Below, piece by piece: positions 33,603 through 43,189 of a DNA stretch of 64,000 nucleotides. A program made the position numbers and the translations under genes. Numbering within the stretch: the stretch's first letter is position 1; each line of letters starts with the position of its first letter. Origin of the DNA: Minwuiaceae bacterium (GTDB lineage Bacteria > Pseudomonadota > Alphaproteobacteria > Minwuiales > Minwuiaceae); NCBI GenBank assembly GCA_028278525.1, contig JANQEE010000027.1, positions 1 to 64,000 of the forward strand. Reading direction: 5' to 3'. The notes under the pieces were generated by a model. The model did not search any database. It was given only the letters and a program-made list of their open reading frames with translations, and was not told the origin of the DNA.

Positions 33603-33624
33603 TGTTACCTAAGGTGTTACCTCA
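33603..33624. promoter_or_regulatory. Right integrase arm-type sites
   Basis: TGTTACCT at 33603-33610 and TGTTACCTCA at 33615-33624: same orientation and same 12-bp period as the pair at the left end, about 45 bp inside the right attachment repeat. Confidence 0.6.
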
Positions 33625-33669
33625 GGCAGAGATACGAGTCGTGTATATCGGCTAAAGCATTGATTTAAA

Positions 33670-33756
<87 letters not shown>

Positions 33757-33790
33757 ATAGGGATTTTGCCGGCGCCCCGCAAGCGGGCGA

Positions 33791-35125
33791 TCACGGGCTT
33801 GCCTGCACGGGCTGCAACGCGCCGGCGCCGCCAGTCACCGCCCCGTTGGAACGCAGCGTATCGAAGGCGCCGCAGGCCGGACAAAGCGGCTCGTAATCCG
33901 AACTCTGCTGGCCACAGGCCCTGCAGTGCCATTTACCGGCGACCGGGGCATGCGCCGCCCGGACAAGCCATTCCCGAGCAGCCGTAGCGTTACCGTTGTA
34001 AGTCTCTTCGTAATCGGCCATCAGGCGGCATACCCTGGCGTCGGGATTGGCGCCCTCACCGCCCGCGCCGGCGAGACTCTCGCGCGCCGTCTGCCAGTCT
34101 TCGCTGGCGAACGCCGCACCGGCGATCAAGAGGTGAGTTTCCGGATGGTCCGGGTTGCGCGTTTTGAGAATTTCCAGCCGCTTAAGCTGTTCCGACGGCG
34201 AGTCGTCGGGGCGGATGCGCTGCCAGGCGGCGGCGAGTGCCGGATGCGGCGCCTTGGCCCAGGCATCGGAAATCACCCGTTCCGCCTTGGAAAGCTTGTC
34301 GGCCGCCGTGAACAGGCAAGCCTGCATCACGGCGGCGGGCACGAAATCGGGAGCCAGATCGGACGCGGCTTTCGCCAGGTTCTGCGCATCCCTGGGGCGG
34401 TCCGCCCGATCCGCTTCCAGGGCCTGAGCGTACCGCAGGACCGCGCGGTGGCGGCGGACCTCGTCCGGCGGGAACTGCTTTTTCTTATCCGCCCGGTCCA
34501 GTGCCGCTTCGGCTTCGCGCCAGTTTCCCGCCTCCGCCTGAAGCTCGAACGAGATTTCGGTCACCCAGGGCATGTCCGGCCGCAATTCCGTCGCCCGACG
34601 CGCCAGTTGCAAGGCGGCCTGCCGGTCGCCGTCGCGGCCGGCCAGCGACAACAGGCCGCGGATCCCAAGAAACTCAGTCTCCGGACGGTCCAGCATGGCG
34701 CGGAACTGCGTCTCGGCGGCGGCGGTATCGCCGGCCAGCTGGGCCGCCTGGGCCGACAGCAGCATGGTCAACGGCGGTTCGTCCAGCAGCGATGCCGCGC
34801 GGTTCGCCTGGCGCAAAGCCTCCCGCTTGTCGCCAGCCGCGACGGCAACCATGCCTAACGACAGCGCCCGGTGGCCGCGCCTGAGCCGAACCTGTTGCCG
34901 GGCTTCGCCGAGTTCGGACGGCGCCCGCCTGAGCCAGCGCCATGCGCGGTACAGCACCGCGACGATCAGCGAGAACGCCAGAACCGCGACCACGGCGATG
35001 CCGGCCGACGTCTCGATGCGGTAATCCGCCCAGTCGATCACGACCGAGCCAGGCCGGTCCGCCAGCCAGGCGGCGCCGGCCGCGAAGGCGACGATCAGGG
35101 CAAATGCGAGTAACAGACGCAGCAT
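33791..35125 (-). CDS. HemY-like TPR inner-membrane protein
   Basis: 444 aa: two N-terminal membrane helices (LLLAFALIVAFAAGAAWLA; GIAVVAVLAFSLIVAVLY), then the HemY_N and TPR region (LRRGHRALSLGMVAVAAGDKREA...) and a C-terminal zinc-ribbon with two CxxC pairs (HCRACGQQSSDYEPLCPACG). This is the haem-operon HemY of proteobacteria, associated with late porphyrin synthesis; it is not the protoporphyrinogen oxidase of the same name. It follows the HemD-Mic60 fusion by 16 bp in a hemC-hemD/Mic60-HemY operon. Confidence 0.88.
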   Translation of the reverse strand: MLRLLLAFALIVAFAAGAAWLADRPGSVVIDWADYRIETSAGIAVVAVLAFSLIVAVLYRAWRWLRRAPSELGEARQQVRLRRGHRALSLGMVAVAAGDKREALRQANRAASLLDEPPLTMLLSAQAAQLAGDTAAAETQFRAMLDRPETEFLGIRGLLSLAGRDGDRQAALQLARRATELRPDMPWVTEISFELQAEAGNWREAEAALDRADKKKQFPPDEVRRHRAVLRYAQALEADRADRPRDAQNLAKAASDLAPDFVPAAVMQACLFTAADKLSKAERVISDAWAKAPHPALAAAWQRIRPDDSPSEQLKRLEILKTRNPDHPETHLLIAGAAFASEDWQTARESLAGAGGEGANPDARVCRLMADYEETYNGNATAAREWLVRAAHAPVAGKWHCRACGQQSSDYEPLCPACGAFDTLRSNGAVTGGAGALQPVQASP

Positions 35126-35141
35126 TACGAACAGGGCCGCG

Positions 35142-37181
35142 TCAATTGACGGCGTCGCCGCTGAGGCGGCCGATCACCAGGGATTGCAGGGACTCTAGAG
35201 CGCCATTGACCGCTAGGCGATCGCGCGCCGCGCCGAGCCAATCTGCTACCGCTTCGCCCGGCGCGCCGATTAGCTTCTCGGTCTCAGCAACCGCCGCGGT
35301 CAGGTCCCCGGCGCCGAGCCGGGCTTCGGCGCGAGCGACAATCGCTTCCGTATCGTCGCCTTCGACCTCGCCGGTGCGGCGCACCGTGACGATGGAGCCG
35401 AGGCGGTTGATGGTGCGGCCGATCCACCCTTCGTTCTCCGGCAACCGGGAGGCGCGGACCGCGGCCGCAGCGACCGCCGGGAACCGGGCCCGCAGATCCG
35501 ACATGGTCGGCGCGCCGGCCGCGGCATGCGCGTCCAGCACCTGAAGCGACGCGTCATCCGCGCCAAGTGCCTGCACCGCCGCCAGCTGTTCCGAGAACGG
35601 CGTGGATCGCTTTGCCGCGTCCTGCAATTGCCCGACGGCCAGAACCAAGCCGGTCTTGCGGGCATCGCCGACGCCCGCCGCGGCGGAGGATTCGACCGCC
35701 GCCAGACGCGTATCCTGCCCGGTGAGCCCGCTGGAGATATCGGCGACGGTTTGTTCGAGCCGGCTGAGCCGGTCGGATAAATCCGGCGCCGCCGCGCGCG
35801 ATTCGACCGTATCGAGCCGGCGCGTCAACTCGCTCAGTTTCGCGGCGTCCACGCCACCGCCCCGTACCGCCGCATCCGCCAGTGCCTCCGACAAGGCGGC
35901 AACGCGCTGCTCCAGTGCTTCCAGCCGTTCGGAATCGCCGTCCGCGGCCTGAGCTTCGACCGCATCCAGCCTGGCCGACAGGGCGGCCAGCGCCTGGTCA
36001 GCCGCCGTGGCCTGGCTCTCGATATCGCTGAGAGCGGCCGCAGGGTCGCGCGCTTCCAGTGCCACGACGCGTTGCTCGATAGCCCCGATTTGGTCGGAAC
36101 CGGGACGCGGCGAATCTTCCAACGCGGCAAGCCGGCGGTCGAGATCGGCGAGTTGCTCCGACAGCCCGCCCCCGGCGGCAATCGCGGCCAATGGCGCCGG
36201 CAACAGCGGCGCGATGCGCGGCATCAGCAACGGCCAGGCGACGATGCCGGCCAAGAAAACCACGACCAGGACAGCAACCGCCCAGGGCCAGCGGCGGCGC
36301 TTTTTGATCGGCGGCGGCGTTTCGTCGGTCTCGGAAGGCGCGTCATCGCCCGAATCGGCACTCGCCCATACAGCCGGCGCCCGTGTCTCGCCGGTTGGTT
36401 CCGTCGTGTCGTCTTTATCGTTCCGGTCGGATGGTGAACTCATACCGGTTTCCTTTTGTCCGGTCCCTGCATACGCCGCCTCGCGCACCAACTGCAACAA
36501 CGATTCTTGGGTTGGCCGCGGCGCGACCGCGACCTGGCGCCAGGGCAAAGTGTTGACCGCATCGCCGACGGCGGCGCTCAGGCAAAAAGCGGTGAGCCGC
36601 CGGCAGCCTTCGGCCAGGTCTTCCGCCTCCGTTAGGTCCACAAAGGCCGCGGCGCTACGCGGCGAATAGAACAGTACGCCGTCAAGCGGACCGTCCTTTA
36701 GAGCGTGACGTGCTTCTTCGGAAAACCCGCCAGCGGTTTCCGACCGATAGAGGACGGACCGGCGCACGTCGAAGCCGTCCGCTTTAAGCATGCCGGAGAG
36801 ATCGCCCGCGCGATGGCTGCCGGCGACGTGCAGCAACGGCCCGTCGGCGGGATCGAGCGTTTCGGCAACCAATATCGCAAGGTCCCCGACGTCGCCTTTT
36901 GCGCTTTTAGTCTGCGCGAAGCCGGCGTCCACCAGCTCCCGCGCCGTGGAATCGCCGACGGCGAAGACCGGCTTGTCGCGGCGTTCGGTGGCGCCGGCCA
37001 GGGCCCTGGCGCCGTTGCGGCTGGTCAGCAGCACGGCCTGCACCGCATCCAGGTCCGGCGGCTCTGCCGGTTCGAACCGGATTTCGAGCATCGGTTCGAT
37101 CATCGACTGGATGTCGAGTTCGGATAGACGGGCCGCGACCTCCTCCGCGTCTTGCCGCGGCCGGGTAATCATCAGCCGCAT
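35142..37181 (-). CDS. hemD: Uroporphyrinogen-III synthase fused to Mic60/mitofilin-like protein
   Basis: A single 679-aa reading frame. Residues 1-245 are HemD (RLMITRPRQDAEEVAARL, LLTSRNGARAL, VAGSHRAGDL, VLFYSPRSAAAFVDL), which closes hydroxymethylbilane to uroporphyrinogen III. Residues 247-679 form the alphaproteobacterial Mic60: a Pro/Asp-rich segment, one membrane helix at about 297-316 (WPWAVAVLVVVFLAGIVAWP), a long coiled coil and a C-terminal mitofilin domain (VRASRLPENEGWIGRTINRL). An ATG at codon 247 (36443) is preceded by AAGGA about 8 bp upstream, so separate Mic60 translation is possible. The two are usually adjacent separate genes in alphaproteobacteria. The start is 3 bp after the hemC stop. 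Confidence 0.88.
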   Translation of the reverse strand: MRLMITRPRQDAEEVAARLSELDIQSMIEPMLEIRFEPAEPPDLDAVQAVLLTSRNGARALAGATERRDKPVFAVGDSTARELVDAGFAQTKSAKGDVGDLAILVAETLDPADGPLLHVAGSHRAGDLSGMLKADGFDVRRSVLYRSETAGGFSEEARHALKDGPLDGVLFYSPRSAAAFVDLTEAEDLAEGCRRLTAFCLSAAVGDAVNTLPWRQVAVAPRPTQESLLQLVREAAYAGTGQKETGMSSPSDRNDKDDTTEPTGETRAPAVWASADSGDDAPSETDETPPPIKKRRRWPWAVAVLVVVFLAGIVAWPLLMPRIAPLLPAPLAAIAAGGGLSEQLADLDRRLAALEDSPRPGSDQIGAIEQRVVALEARDPAAALSDIESQATAADQALAALSARLDAVEAQAADGDSERLEALEQRVAALSEALADAAVRGGGVDAAKLSELTRRLDTVESRAAAPDLSDRLSRLEQTVADISSGLTGQDTRLAAVESSAAAGVGDARKTGLVLAVGQLQDAAKRSTPFSEQLAAVQALGADDASLQVLDAHAAAGAPTMSDLRARFPAVAAAAVRASRLPENEGWIGRTINRLGSIVTVRRTGEVEGDDTEAIVARAEARLGAGDLTAAVAETEKLIGAPGEAVADWLGAARDRLAVNGALESLQSLVIGRLSGDAVN

Positions 37182-37184
37182 CGG

Positions 37185-38120
37185 TCAGTCGCCGACGAGA
37201 AAGAAATCCGACGGGGCTTGGCGCCGCAGCTCCTCGCCGGCATCGAGGCCAAGCGTCGCCGCGTCCGCGGCAGCGCCGGCCCGCTCGGCGGTGAAGGACT
37301 GGCTGCCGTCGGGACGCAGGATCTCGCCTTTGAACGACAGGCGGCCCGCGCCGTCCAGGTTGGCAAGGCCGGCAATCGGCGTGCGGCAGGAGCCGTCGAG
37401 CGCCGCAAGAAAAGCCCGCTCGGCTGCGACACAAACGGCGGTATCAGGGTGATTGAGCGGCGCTAGAAACCCACGTACGCGGTCGTCCGACGCCCTCTGT
37501 TCGATCCCGATGGCACCCTGGGCGACCGCGGGCAGCATCTCTTCCGGTTCGACCAGGCTGGCGATATGCGCCGTCAGACCCAGGCGGCGGAGGCCGGCAT
37601 TGGCGAGCAGCGTCGCGTCGACCTGGCCCTCCTGCAGCTTGCGCAGACGCGTATCGACATTGCCGCGCAGGATGTCGACCCGGAGGTCCGGCCGAAGGCG
37701 GCGGATCTGCGCCTGCCGGCGCAAGCTGGCCGACCCGACCAGGGCGCCGGCCGGCAGCGCCGAAATGCTGTCGGCGGCAAGCGAGATGAAGGCATCGCGC
37801 GGATCTTCCCGTTCCAGCAGACAGGTGATTTCGAGCCCGTCCGGCAGGACGGTCGGCATATCCTTCATGGAATGCACGGCGATATCGATGCGGCCGTCCA
37901 GCAAGGCTTCTTCGATTTCCTTCGTGAACAGGCCCTTGCCGCCGGCTTCCGCCAGCGCCCGGTCCTGAATGCGGTCGCCGGACGTTTTGATCACCACGAT
38001 CTCAACCGCGTTCTCGCTTAGATCCGCATGCGCGGCGCAGAGTCGGACGCGGGTTTCGTTGGCCTGGGCCAGGGCCAGCGGGCTGCCCCGGGTGCCGATG
38101 CGGATGGCGGCTTGCGTCAT
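37185..38120 (-). CDS. hemC: Porphobilinogen deaminase (hydroxymethylbilane synthase)
   Basis: 311 aa with [64 protein letters not shown] and the dipyrromethane-cofactor Cys in [13 protein letters not shown]. It condenses four porphobilinogens to hydroxymethylbilane in the cytoplasm, feeding the HemD domain encoded next. It is divergent from tsaD, the usual alphaproteobacterial arrangement. Confidence 0.96.
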   Translation of the reverse strand: MTQAAIRIGTRGSPLALAQANETRVRLCAAHADLSENAVEIVVIKTSGDRIQDRALAEAGGKGLFTKEIEEALLDGRIDIAVHSMKDMPTVLPDGLEITCLLEREDPRDAFISLAADSISALPAGALVGSASLRRQAQIRRLRPDLRVDILRGNVDTRLRKLQEGQVDATLLANAGLRRLGLTAHIASLVEPEEMLPAVAQGAIGIEQRASDDRVRGFLAPLNHPDTAVCVAAERAFLAALDGSCRTPIAGLANLDGAGRLSFKGEILRPDGSQSFTAERAGAAADAATLGLDAGEELRRQAPSDFFLVGD

Positions 38121-38195
38121 GCTGGAACGACGTGTAGAGCCTGTGTCAGTTGGAGCCGCCCTTTTATCGCAAAAGGGTCGCCATTCCTAACGGTT

Positions 38196-39263
38196 ATGCG
38201 GCGGACTATGGTCGTTCTGGGCATCGAAACGAGTTGCGACGAAACCGCCGCCGCGGTGGTCGACGGCGACCGGACCGTGCTTGCCAACCTTGTGCTGTCG
38301 CAACTGGACGAGCACGCGCCCTATGGCGGCGTCGTGCCGGAGATCGCGGCGCGCGCCCATATCGACCATATCGACGGCCTGATCGCGGCGGCGATGCGCG
38401 AGGCCGGCGTAACGTTCGACAAGCTGGACGGCGTCGCCGCGACGGCGGGGCCGGGCCTGATCGGCGGCGTGATCGTCGGCCTGACCACCGCCAAGGCCAT
38501 CGCCGCCGTCGCCGACCTGCCGCTGATCGCGGTCAACCATCTGGAAGGCCACGCACTGACCGCGCGGCTGACCGACGACCTGGCCTATCCCTATCTGCTG
38601 CTGCTGGTCTCTGGCGGCCATTGCCAACTGGTGGCGGTGGAGAGGGTTGGCGAATACCGCCGTCTCGGCACCACTATCGACGACGCCATCGGCGAGGCGT
38701 TCGACAAGACCGCGAAGATGCTGGCGCTTGGCTATCCGGGCGGGCCGGCGGTCGAGCGGGCTGCGGCGGACGGCGACCCGGCGCGGTTCGACCTGCCGCG
38801 GCCGATGCGTGGGCGGGAGGGTTGCGACTTCTCGTTCTCCGGCCTGAAGACCGCCGTCCGGCACGCCATCGCCGGGCTCGGCCACCCGCCAACCGGGCAG
38901 GACAAGGCGGACATCGCGGCGTCGTTCCAGGCGGCAGTCGCGGATTCGGTGGTCGACCGAACGGCCAACGGCATCGCGGCGTTCCGGGCGCTGCATCCCG
39001 AGGCGCGGTCGCTGGTCGTCGCCGGCGGGGTCGCGGCCAACAAATCATTGCGCCGACGACTGGAACAATGCGCAGCGGCGGCAGGCTTCGACCTGATCGC
39101 GCCGCCGCCGGCGCTCTGCACCGACAACGCGGCGATGATCGCCTGGGCCGGACTAGAGCGGTTGCGGGCGGGCCTGACCGACCCGCTGGACGCGCCGGCC
39201 CGGGCCCGCTGGCCGCTGGATCCGGAAGCGCCACCGGTCCGCGGGCCGGTCGGCAAGGCTTAG
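38196..39263 (+). CDS. tsaD: tRNA N6-threonylcarbamoyladenosine biosynthesis protein TsaD
   Basis: About 355 aa. [20 protein letters not shown] opens the ASKHA fold; metal-binding His residues lie in [12 protein letters not shown], and SGGHCQLV and [13 protein letters not shown] are present. It acts with TsaB/E on tRNAs that read ANN codons. ATG 38196 is chosen, with ATG 38208 as an equal alternative; neither has a clear ribosome site. It is divergent from hemC. Confidence 0.95.
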   Translation: MRRTMVVLGIETSCDETAAAVVDGDRTVLANLVLSQLDEHAPYGGVVPEIAARAHIDHIDGLIAAAMREAGVTFDKLDGVAATAGPGLIGGVIVGLTTAKAIAAVADLPLIAVNHLEGHALTARLTDDLAYPYLLLLVSGGHCQLVAVERVGEYRRLGTTIDDAIGEAFDKTAKMLALGYPGGPAVERAAADGDPARFDLPRPMRGREGCDFSFSGLKTAVRHAIAGLGHPPTGQDKADIAASFQAAVADSVVDRTANGIAAFRALHPEARSLVVAGGVAANKSLRRRLEQCAAAAGFDLIAPPPALCTDNAAMIAWAGLERLRAGLTDPLDAPARARWPLDPEAPPVRGPVGKA

Positions 39264-39277
39264 AACACGAGAGAGAC

Positions 39278-39967
39278 ATGACCGCAGACGAGGGAAAACG
39301 CCGCGCCGCCGAACGCAGCCTGGATTTCGTGGAAAACGGCATGACGCTCGGGCTCGGCACCGGGTCGACGGCGGCGCATATGGTTGCGTTGCTCGGCGCG
39401 CGCGTCCGCGATGGCCTGGACGTTCGCGGCGTGCCGACATCGGAAGCGACGCGGCGGCTGGCGGAAGAGAACGGCGTGCCGCTGACCGACCTCGCGACGG
39501 TGTCGCGCCTGGACCTCACCATCGACGGCGCCGACGAGTTCAACCCGGACCTCAACCTGATCAAGGGCGGCGGCGGCGCGCTGCTACGCGAGAAGATCGT
39601 GGCGTCGCTCTCGGACCGGATGATCGTGATCGCCGACCCGTCGAAGAAGGTTGCCCGGCTCGGCGCCTTCGCCCTGCCGGTCGAGGTCGTGCCGTTCGCG
39701 GCGGCGGCGTTGAAGCCGAGACTGGAACGGTTCGGCTGCACGGCGACGTTACGCAGCCGCGACGGCGCGCCGTTCGTCACCGACGAAGGCAACCACATTC
39801 TGGACTGCGCCTTCGGGACGATTGCCGACCCACCGGCCCTGGCCGCCGAGATCGGCGCAATCCCCGGCGTGGTCGAGCACGGGCTGTTTATCGGCATGGC
39901 CGAGCGGGCGGTGATCGGCGGCGCGGACGGGATCGAGGAGATCCTGGCGCCGGGCACGGAGCGCTAA
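39278..39967 (+). CDS. rpiA: Ribose-5-phosphate isomerase A
   Basis: 229 aa with [12 protein letters not shown] (phosphate loop), [26 protein letters not shown] (catalytic Asp, Glu and Lys region) and [11 protein letters not shown] 39278 follows GAGAGA. It interconverts ribose-5-phosphate and ribulose-5-phosphate. It is tightly placed between tsaD and gpsA on the same strand. Confidence 0.95.
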   Translation: MTADEGKRRAAERSLDFVENGMTLGLGTGSTAAHMVALLGARVRDGLDVRGVPTSEATRRLAEENGVPLTDLATVSRLDLTIDGADEFNPDLNLIKGGGGALLREKIVASLSDRMIVIADPSKKVARLGAFALPVEVVPFAAAALKPRLERFGCTATLRSRDGAPFVTDEGNHILDCAFGTIADPPALAAEIGAIPGVVEHGLFIGMAERAVIGGADGIEEILAPGTER

Positions 39968-39970
39968 AGG

Positions 39971-40969
39971 GTGGCGGTCCAGCATATCGGCGTGATCGGC
40001 GGCGGCGCCTGGGGCACAGCCCTGGCGCAGACCGCCGCGGAAGCCGGGCGCAAGGTGACGTTGTGGGCGCGCAATCCGGATGTGGTCGACGCCGTCACCA
40101 ACGCCCAGGAAAACCCGCTCTATCTGCCGGGCGTCAAACTGGACCCACGCATCGACGCCACCGCGACCCTGGCGGACGCCGCGAAGACGGACGCCGTGCT
40201 GCTGGTGGTGCCGGCGCAGCATTTGCGCACCGTGCTGGCCGACCTGGCGCCGCACCTGCCGGACGGCACGCCGCTGGTGATCTGCGCCAAAGGGATCGAG
40301 CAAACCAGCCGCAAGCTGATGAGCGAGGTGGTCGGCGAGATCGCGCCGGGCGCGCCGCAAGCGGTGCTGTCCGGGCCGACTTTCGCCATCGAAGTAGCGC
40401 GCGGGCTGCCGGCGGCGGTGACGCTGGCCTGCGCCGACGAAGCGCTCGGCGAAGCCCTGGTCGCGGCCATCGGCCGGCCGACATTCCGGCCGTACCTGAC
40501 CGCCGACGTCACCGGTGCGGAGATCGGCGGCGCGGTGAAGAACGTGCTGGCGATCGCCTGCGGCATCGTCGACGGCCATAAGCTCGGCGACAACGCCCGC
40601 GCCGCCCTGATCGCGCGTGGATTGGCGGAGATGCTGCGGCTCGGCCAGGCCAAGGGCGGGCGACCGGAAACCCTGATGGGCCTTTCCGGCCTGGGCGATC
40701 TGGTGCTGACCTGCACCAGCGAGACCTCGCGCAACTATTCCCTCGGCATCGAGCTCGGCCGCGGCCGAAAGCTGGACGATGTGCTGGGCGAACGGCGGAC
40801 GGTGGCGGAAGGCGTCTGGACGGCGGCGGCGGTAACGGCGCTGGCGCAAGAGTTGGGCGTGGAGATGCCGATTGCCGAAGCGGTCAACGACGTGCTGCAT
40901 GGCGGCGCCGATGTCGACGCGGCGATCGCGGCTTTGCTGAACCGCCCGTTCACGACCGAAACTGGCTGA
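39971..40969 (+). CDS. gpsA: Glycerol-3-phosphate dehydrogenase [NAD(P)+]
   Basis: 332 aa with the nucleotide-binding IGVIGGGAWGTALAQ, LVICAKGIEQ, LSGPTFAIEVARGLPAA, the catalytic Lys in GGAVKNVLAIACGI, and GLSGLGDLVLTCTSETSRN. It makes sn-glycerol-3-phosphate for phospholipids. GTG start 3 bp after the rpiA stop; GGAG lies about 10 bp upstream. Same operon as rpiA. Confidence 0.95.
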   Translation: MAVQHIGVIGGGAWGTALAQTAAEAGRKVTLWARNPDVVDAVTNAQENPLYLPGVKLDPRIDATATLADAAKTDAVLLVVPAQHLRTVLADLAPHLPDGTPLVICAKGIEQTSRKLMSEVVGEIAPGAPQAVLSGPTFAIEVARGLPAAVTLACADEALGEALVAAIGRPTFRPYLTADVTGAEIGGAVKNVLAIACGIVDGHKLGDNARAALIARGLAEMLRLGQAKGGRPETLMGLSGLGDLVLTCTSETSRNYSLGIELGRGRKLDDVLGERRTVAEGVWTAAAVTALAQELGVEMPIAEAVNDVLHGGADVDAAIAALLNRPFTTETG

Positions 40970-41027
40970 CGTCCTCGCCGTGCGATAGAGTGCCGGCAAC
41001 AAACGACGATAGAACGGGAGGGCAGCC

Positions 41028-41321
41028 GTGTATTACATCGTGCTTTGCACCGACAAGCCGGGCGCCGGCCAGGTCCGCGCCGACAACCGGCCGGAGCATA
41101 TCGAGTTCCTGAAGGCCGCCGGCGACAGCATCAAGCTGGGCGGCGCGACGCTGGCCGACGACGGCGAGACGCCGAACGGCAGCTTCCTGATGGTCGAGGG
41201 CGACAGCCTGGAAGAGGTCAAAGCCTGGGCGGCCGGCGACCCGTTTGCCAAGGCCGGCCTGTTCGAGTCGGTCGAGGTGCGACCGTGGCGCTATGTGCTT
41301 GGCGACGGGCCGACGAAGTGA
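41028..41321 (+). CDS. YciI-family protein
   Basis: 97 aa with MYYIVLCTDKPGAG, RPEHIEFLKAAGD and EEVKAWAAGDPFAKAGLFESVEVRPW: the ferredoxin-like YciI fold with the conserved Asp of DPFAKAGL. A GGGAGGG ribosome site precedes the GTG start. Biochemical role in this lineage unknown. It sits between gpsA and the EVE gene, a frequent alphaproteobacterial order. Confidence 0.9.
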   Translation: MYYIVLCTDKPGAGQVRADNRPEHIEFLKAAGDSIKLGGATLADDGETPNGSFLMVEGDSLEEVKAWAAGDPFAKAGLFESVEVRPWRYVLGDGPTK

Positions 41322-41346
41322 GAGACAAGTGGGGGCAACTGGCGGC

Positions 41347-41766
41347 ATGAAATACTGGCTGATGAAATCGGAACCCGGCACCTGGTCGTGGGACGACCAG
41401 GTAAAGTCCGGCGACAAGGGCGCCGAGTGGGACGGTGTCCGCAACTACCAGGCCAACAACAATATGAAGGCCATGAAGAACGGCGACCGGGTGTTCTTCT
41501 ACCATTCGGTCGACGAGAAGCGGGTGGTCGGCGTCTGCGAGGTGATCAAGGAGTGGTACCCGGACCCGACGTCGCCCAAGCCGGCCTTCGGCATGGTCGA
41601 CATCCGCGCCATCGAACCGATGCCAAATCCGGTGACGCTGGCCGACATCAAGGCCGAACCGAAGCTGTCGGAACTGCCGCTGATTCGCCAAAGCCGCCTG
41701 TCGGTGCTGCCGGTCGACGCCCCGTCGTGGAAACTGATCTGCAAGATGGGCGGGTTGAAGCCCTGA
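41347..41766 (+). CDS. EVE-domain protein
   Basis: 139 aa, MKYWLMKSEPGTWSWDDQ, WDGVRNYQANNNMKAMKNGDRVFFYHS and PLIRQSRLSVLPVD: a full EVE (PUA-like) domain, implicated in recognising modified bases in DNA or RNA. ATG 41347 is where the family begins; upstream in-frame residues are not conserved-looking. Confidence 0.92.
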   Translation: MKYWLMKSEPGTWSWDDQVKSGDKGAEWDGVRNYQANNNMKAMKNGDRVFFYHSVDEKRVVGVCEVIKEWYPDPTSPKPAFGMVDIRAIEPMPNPVTLADIKAEPKLSELPLIRQSRLSVLPVDAPSWKLICKMGGLKP

Positions 41767-41789
41767 CCGGCCGTCCGGCCGCGCCGCTG

Positions 41790-42191
41790 ATGACGCTCGG
41801 CCGGCCGGACTGGCGCGCCTATCCCAACGCGCCGGCTCCGGGCACGGCGCTCTGCCGCCTGGACGACCTGGCCGACGGCGAAGCCCGCTCCTTCGACTTA
41901 AGCCCCGTTGACGCACGCCCCGACGACCGCTTCGCTGTAATCGTGCTGCGCCGGGGCGAGACCGCGGTCGCCTATGTCAACGACTGCCCGCACGCGCACA
42001 CGCCGCTTGACTGGAAGCCTGGCGAGTTGCTGAATCGCGCCGGCACCCACCTCCGCTGCGCGACGCATGGCGCGCTGTTCCGGTTGAACGACGGTTATTG
42101 CGTCTCCGGCCCCTGCCGAGGCGACCATCTGGTGCCGGTGCCGGTGCAAATTGTCGACAGTCTGGTATGCATTGCGGATAGTACTGTCTGA
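41790..42191 (+). CDS. Rieske [2Fe-2S] ferredoxin-like protein
   Basis: 133 aa. Cluster ligands are DCPHAHTPLDW (C-x-H) and HLRCATHGALFRL (C-x-x-H), followed by DGYCVSGPC. This is the small cytosolic Rieske ferredoxin type that feeds electrons to oxygenases or acts alone. ATG 41790 is the likely start; no strong ribosome site is present. A truncated, mutated copy of the C-terminal half lies at 44546-44803. Confidence 0.85.
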   Translation: MTLGRPDWRAYPNAPAPGTALCRLDDLADGEARSFDLSPVDARPDDRFAVIVLRRGETAVAYVNDCPHAHTPLDWKPGELLNRAGTHLRCATHGALFRLNDGYCVSGPCRGDHLVPVPVQIVDSLVCIADSTV

Positions 42192-42391
42192 AACACACCG
42201 ACCTCCAAAGTGGCGGGAGGCGCGCCTCCAGAACTTAATCAACCGTCGACCCGACGCAATGTCGCCACAATTGTCGCGGAGTGTAAACGTCAACATACTA
42301 TGTGTTGCGGATGACACTTTGACAAAGGCTTTCGCGCAGGTGGGGAGGGTTGCCGCATGAACCCCTGCGCCATGGCGGCAGGCGATCACAG

Positions 42392-42979
42392 ATGGCAGTG
42401 AGCTACTCGTTTAAAATCAAAGCTCTCGTGTCGGTCATCGTACTTCAAATCATAGTTTTCCTGCTTTGGGTCTTCGTTCTCGACTGCTTGCTGTGCCCGT
42501 GGAACCCAAAGCCGCCTTGGCGGACGGATGCAGACTATGCGGCGCTGCTGCTTTTCGGGCCGAACGAGAACGTGGACGGTGTCGATACCGTCGACGGCAT
42601 CCAGATCTACGATAGGCGGGGGCTCGGTCCACGCAATTGGCAAGAAGAAGTTGAGGATGGCTATCTGGTCTACGAGACCAAGAACGAGCAAGAGATCAGG
42701 TCGATTGTTTCTTCTATGAGGCAGCACGAAACGACCGACATTTGCGAAAGGCGCGGCGTAGGAAAGGAACTTAGTCTTGTCGCTTTCGACAACACATTCA
42801 TGCGGGCGGCGTACTTTCAATTGACCGCCTGTTGGGACGAAAACGATCGGCACGTCGTTCTTCGGGCCCTGGAGGCCGATAGCGGGGCCATTGGGACTAG
42901 CGGCATCGGCAGTTCGCAGCTTGCCGAAACATTGACGGATTTCCGCGTTTACGGCGTTTTCGGGCGGGCGATCCAGTAA
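42392..42979 (+). CDS. Immunity-like membrane-anchored protein, paralogue A
   Basis: 195 aa: an N-terminal membrane helix (ALVSVIVLQIIVFLLWVFVL) and an extracytoplasmic domain with PPWRTDADYAALL, VDTVDGIQIYDRR, LVYETKNEQEIRSIVSS, DICERRG, DNTFMRAAYFQL and a second Cys in TACWDEN. The Cys pair is shared by the paralogues at 43963 and 44929, suggesting a periplasmic disulfide. No known family. Position upstream of a colicin M-like gene and similarity to the gene directly after it suggest an immunity role (inference). Confidence 0.7.
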   Translation: MAVSYSFKIKALVSVIVLQIIVFLLWVFVLDCLLCPWNPKPPWRTDADYAALLLFGPNENVDGVDTVDGIQIYDRRGLGPRNWQEEVEDGYLVYETKNEQEIRSIVSSMRQHETTDICERRGVGKELSLVAFDNTFMRAAYFQLTACWDENDRHVVLRALEADSGAIGTSGIGSSQLAETLTDFRVYGVFGRAIQ

Positions 42980-43114
42980 GGAGGTTGGCCGTTGTAGACA
43001 CCTCACTGCCGTTTCGGTTCATTTCCTCGGCGGGAATGCGAGCATCGCGGACAGCATGAGGCCCGGACTGCGCGACATTGAACAAGGTAGCAATTCTTAG
43101 GCTGAATATATATC

Positions 43115-43154
43115 AGATACGTATTGAATATAAATTATATCTATCACAGTCTCC
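43115..43154 (+). promoter_or_regulatory. Two-box leader of the colicin M-like gene
   Basis: AGATACGTATTGAATAT (43115-43131), 9 bp, CTATCACAGTCTCC (43141-43154), 35 bp before the ATG. Both boxes, the spacer length and the distance to the start are conserved at 45641-45680 in front of the second module-bearing gene. ATACGTAT inside box 1 is a palindrome. Confidence 0.7.
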
Positions 43155-43189
43155 ACGGCCCCACGATCTATAGGCAGAGACCAGTCGAC

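Noticed and set aside
38150-39260. Long N-terminal extension of the rpiA reading frame over tsaD
   Set aside because: The extension is low-complexity Arg/Gly-rich and lies wholly within tsaD in another frame; rpiA starts at ATG 39278.
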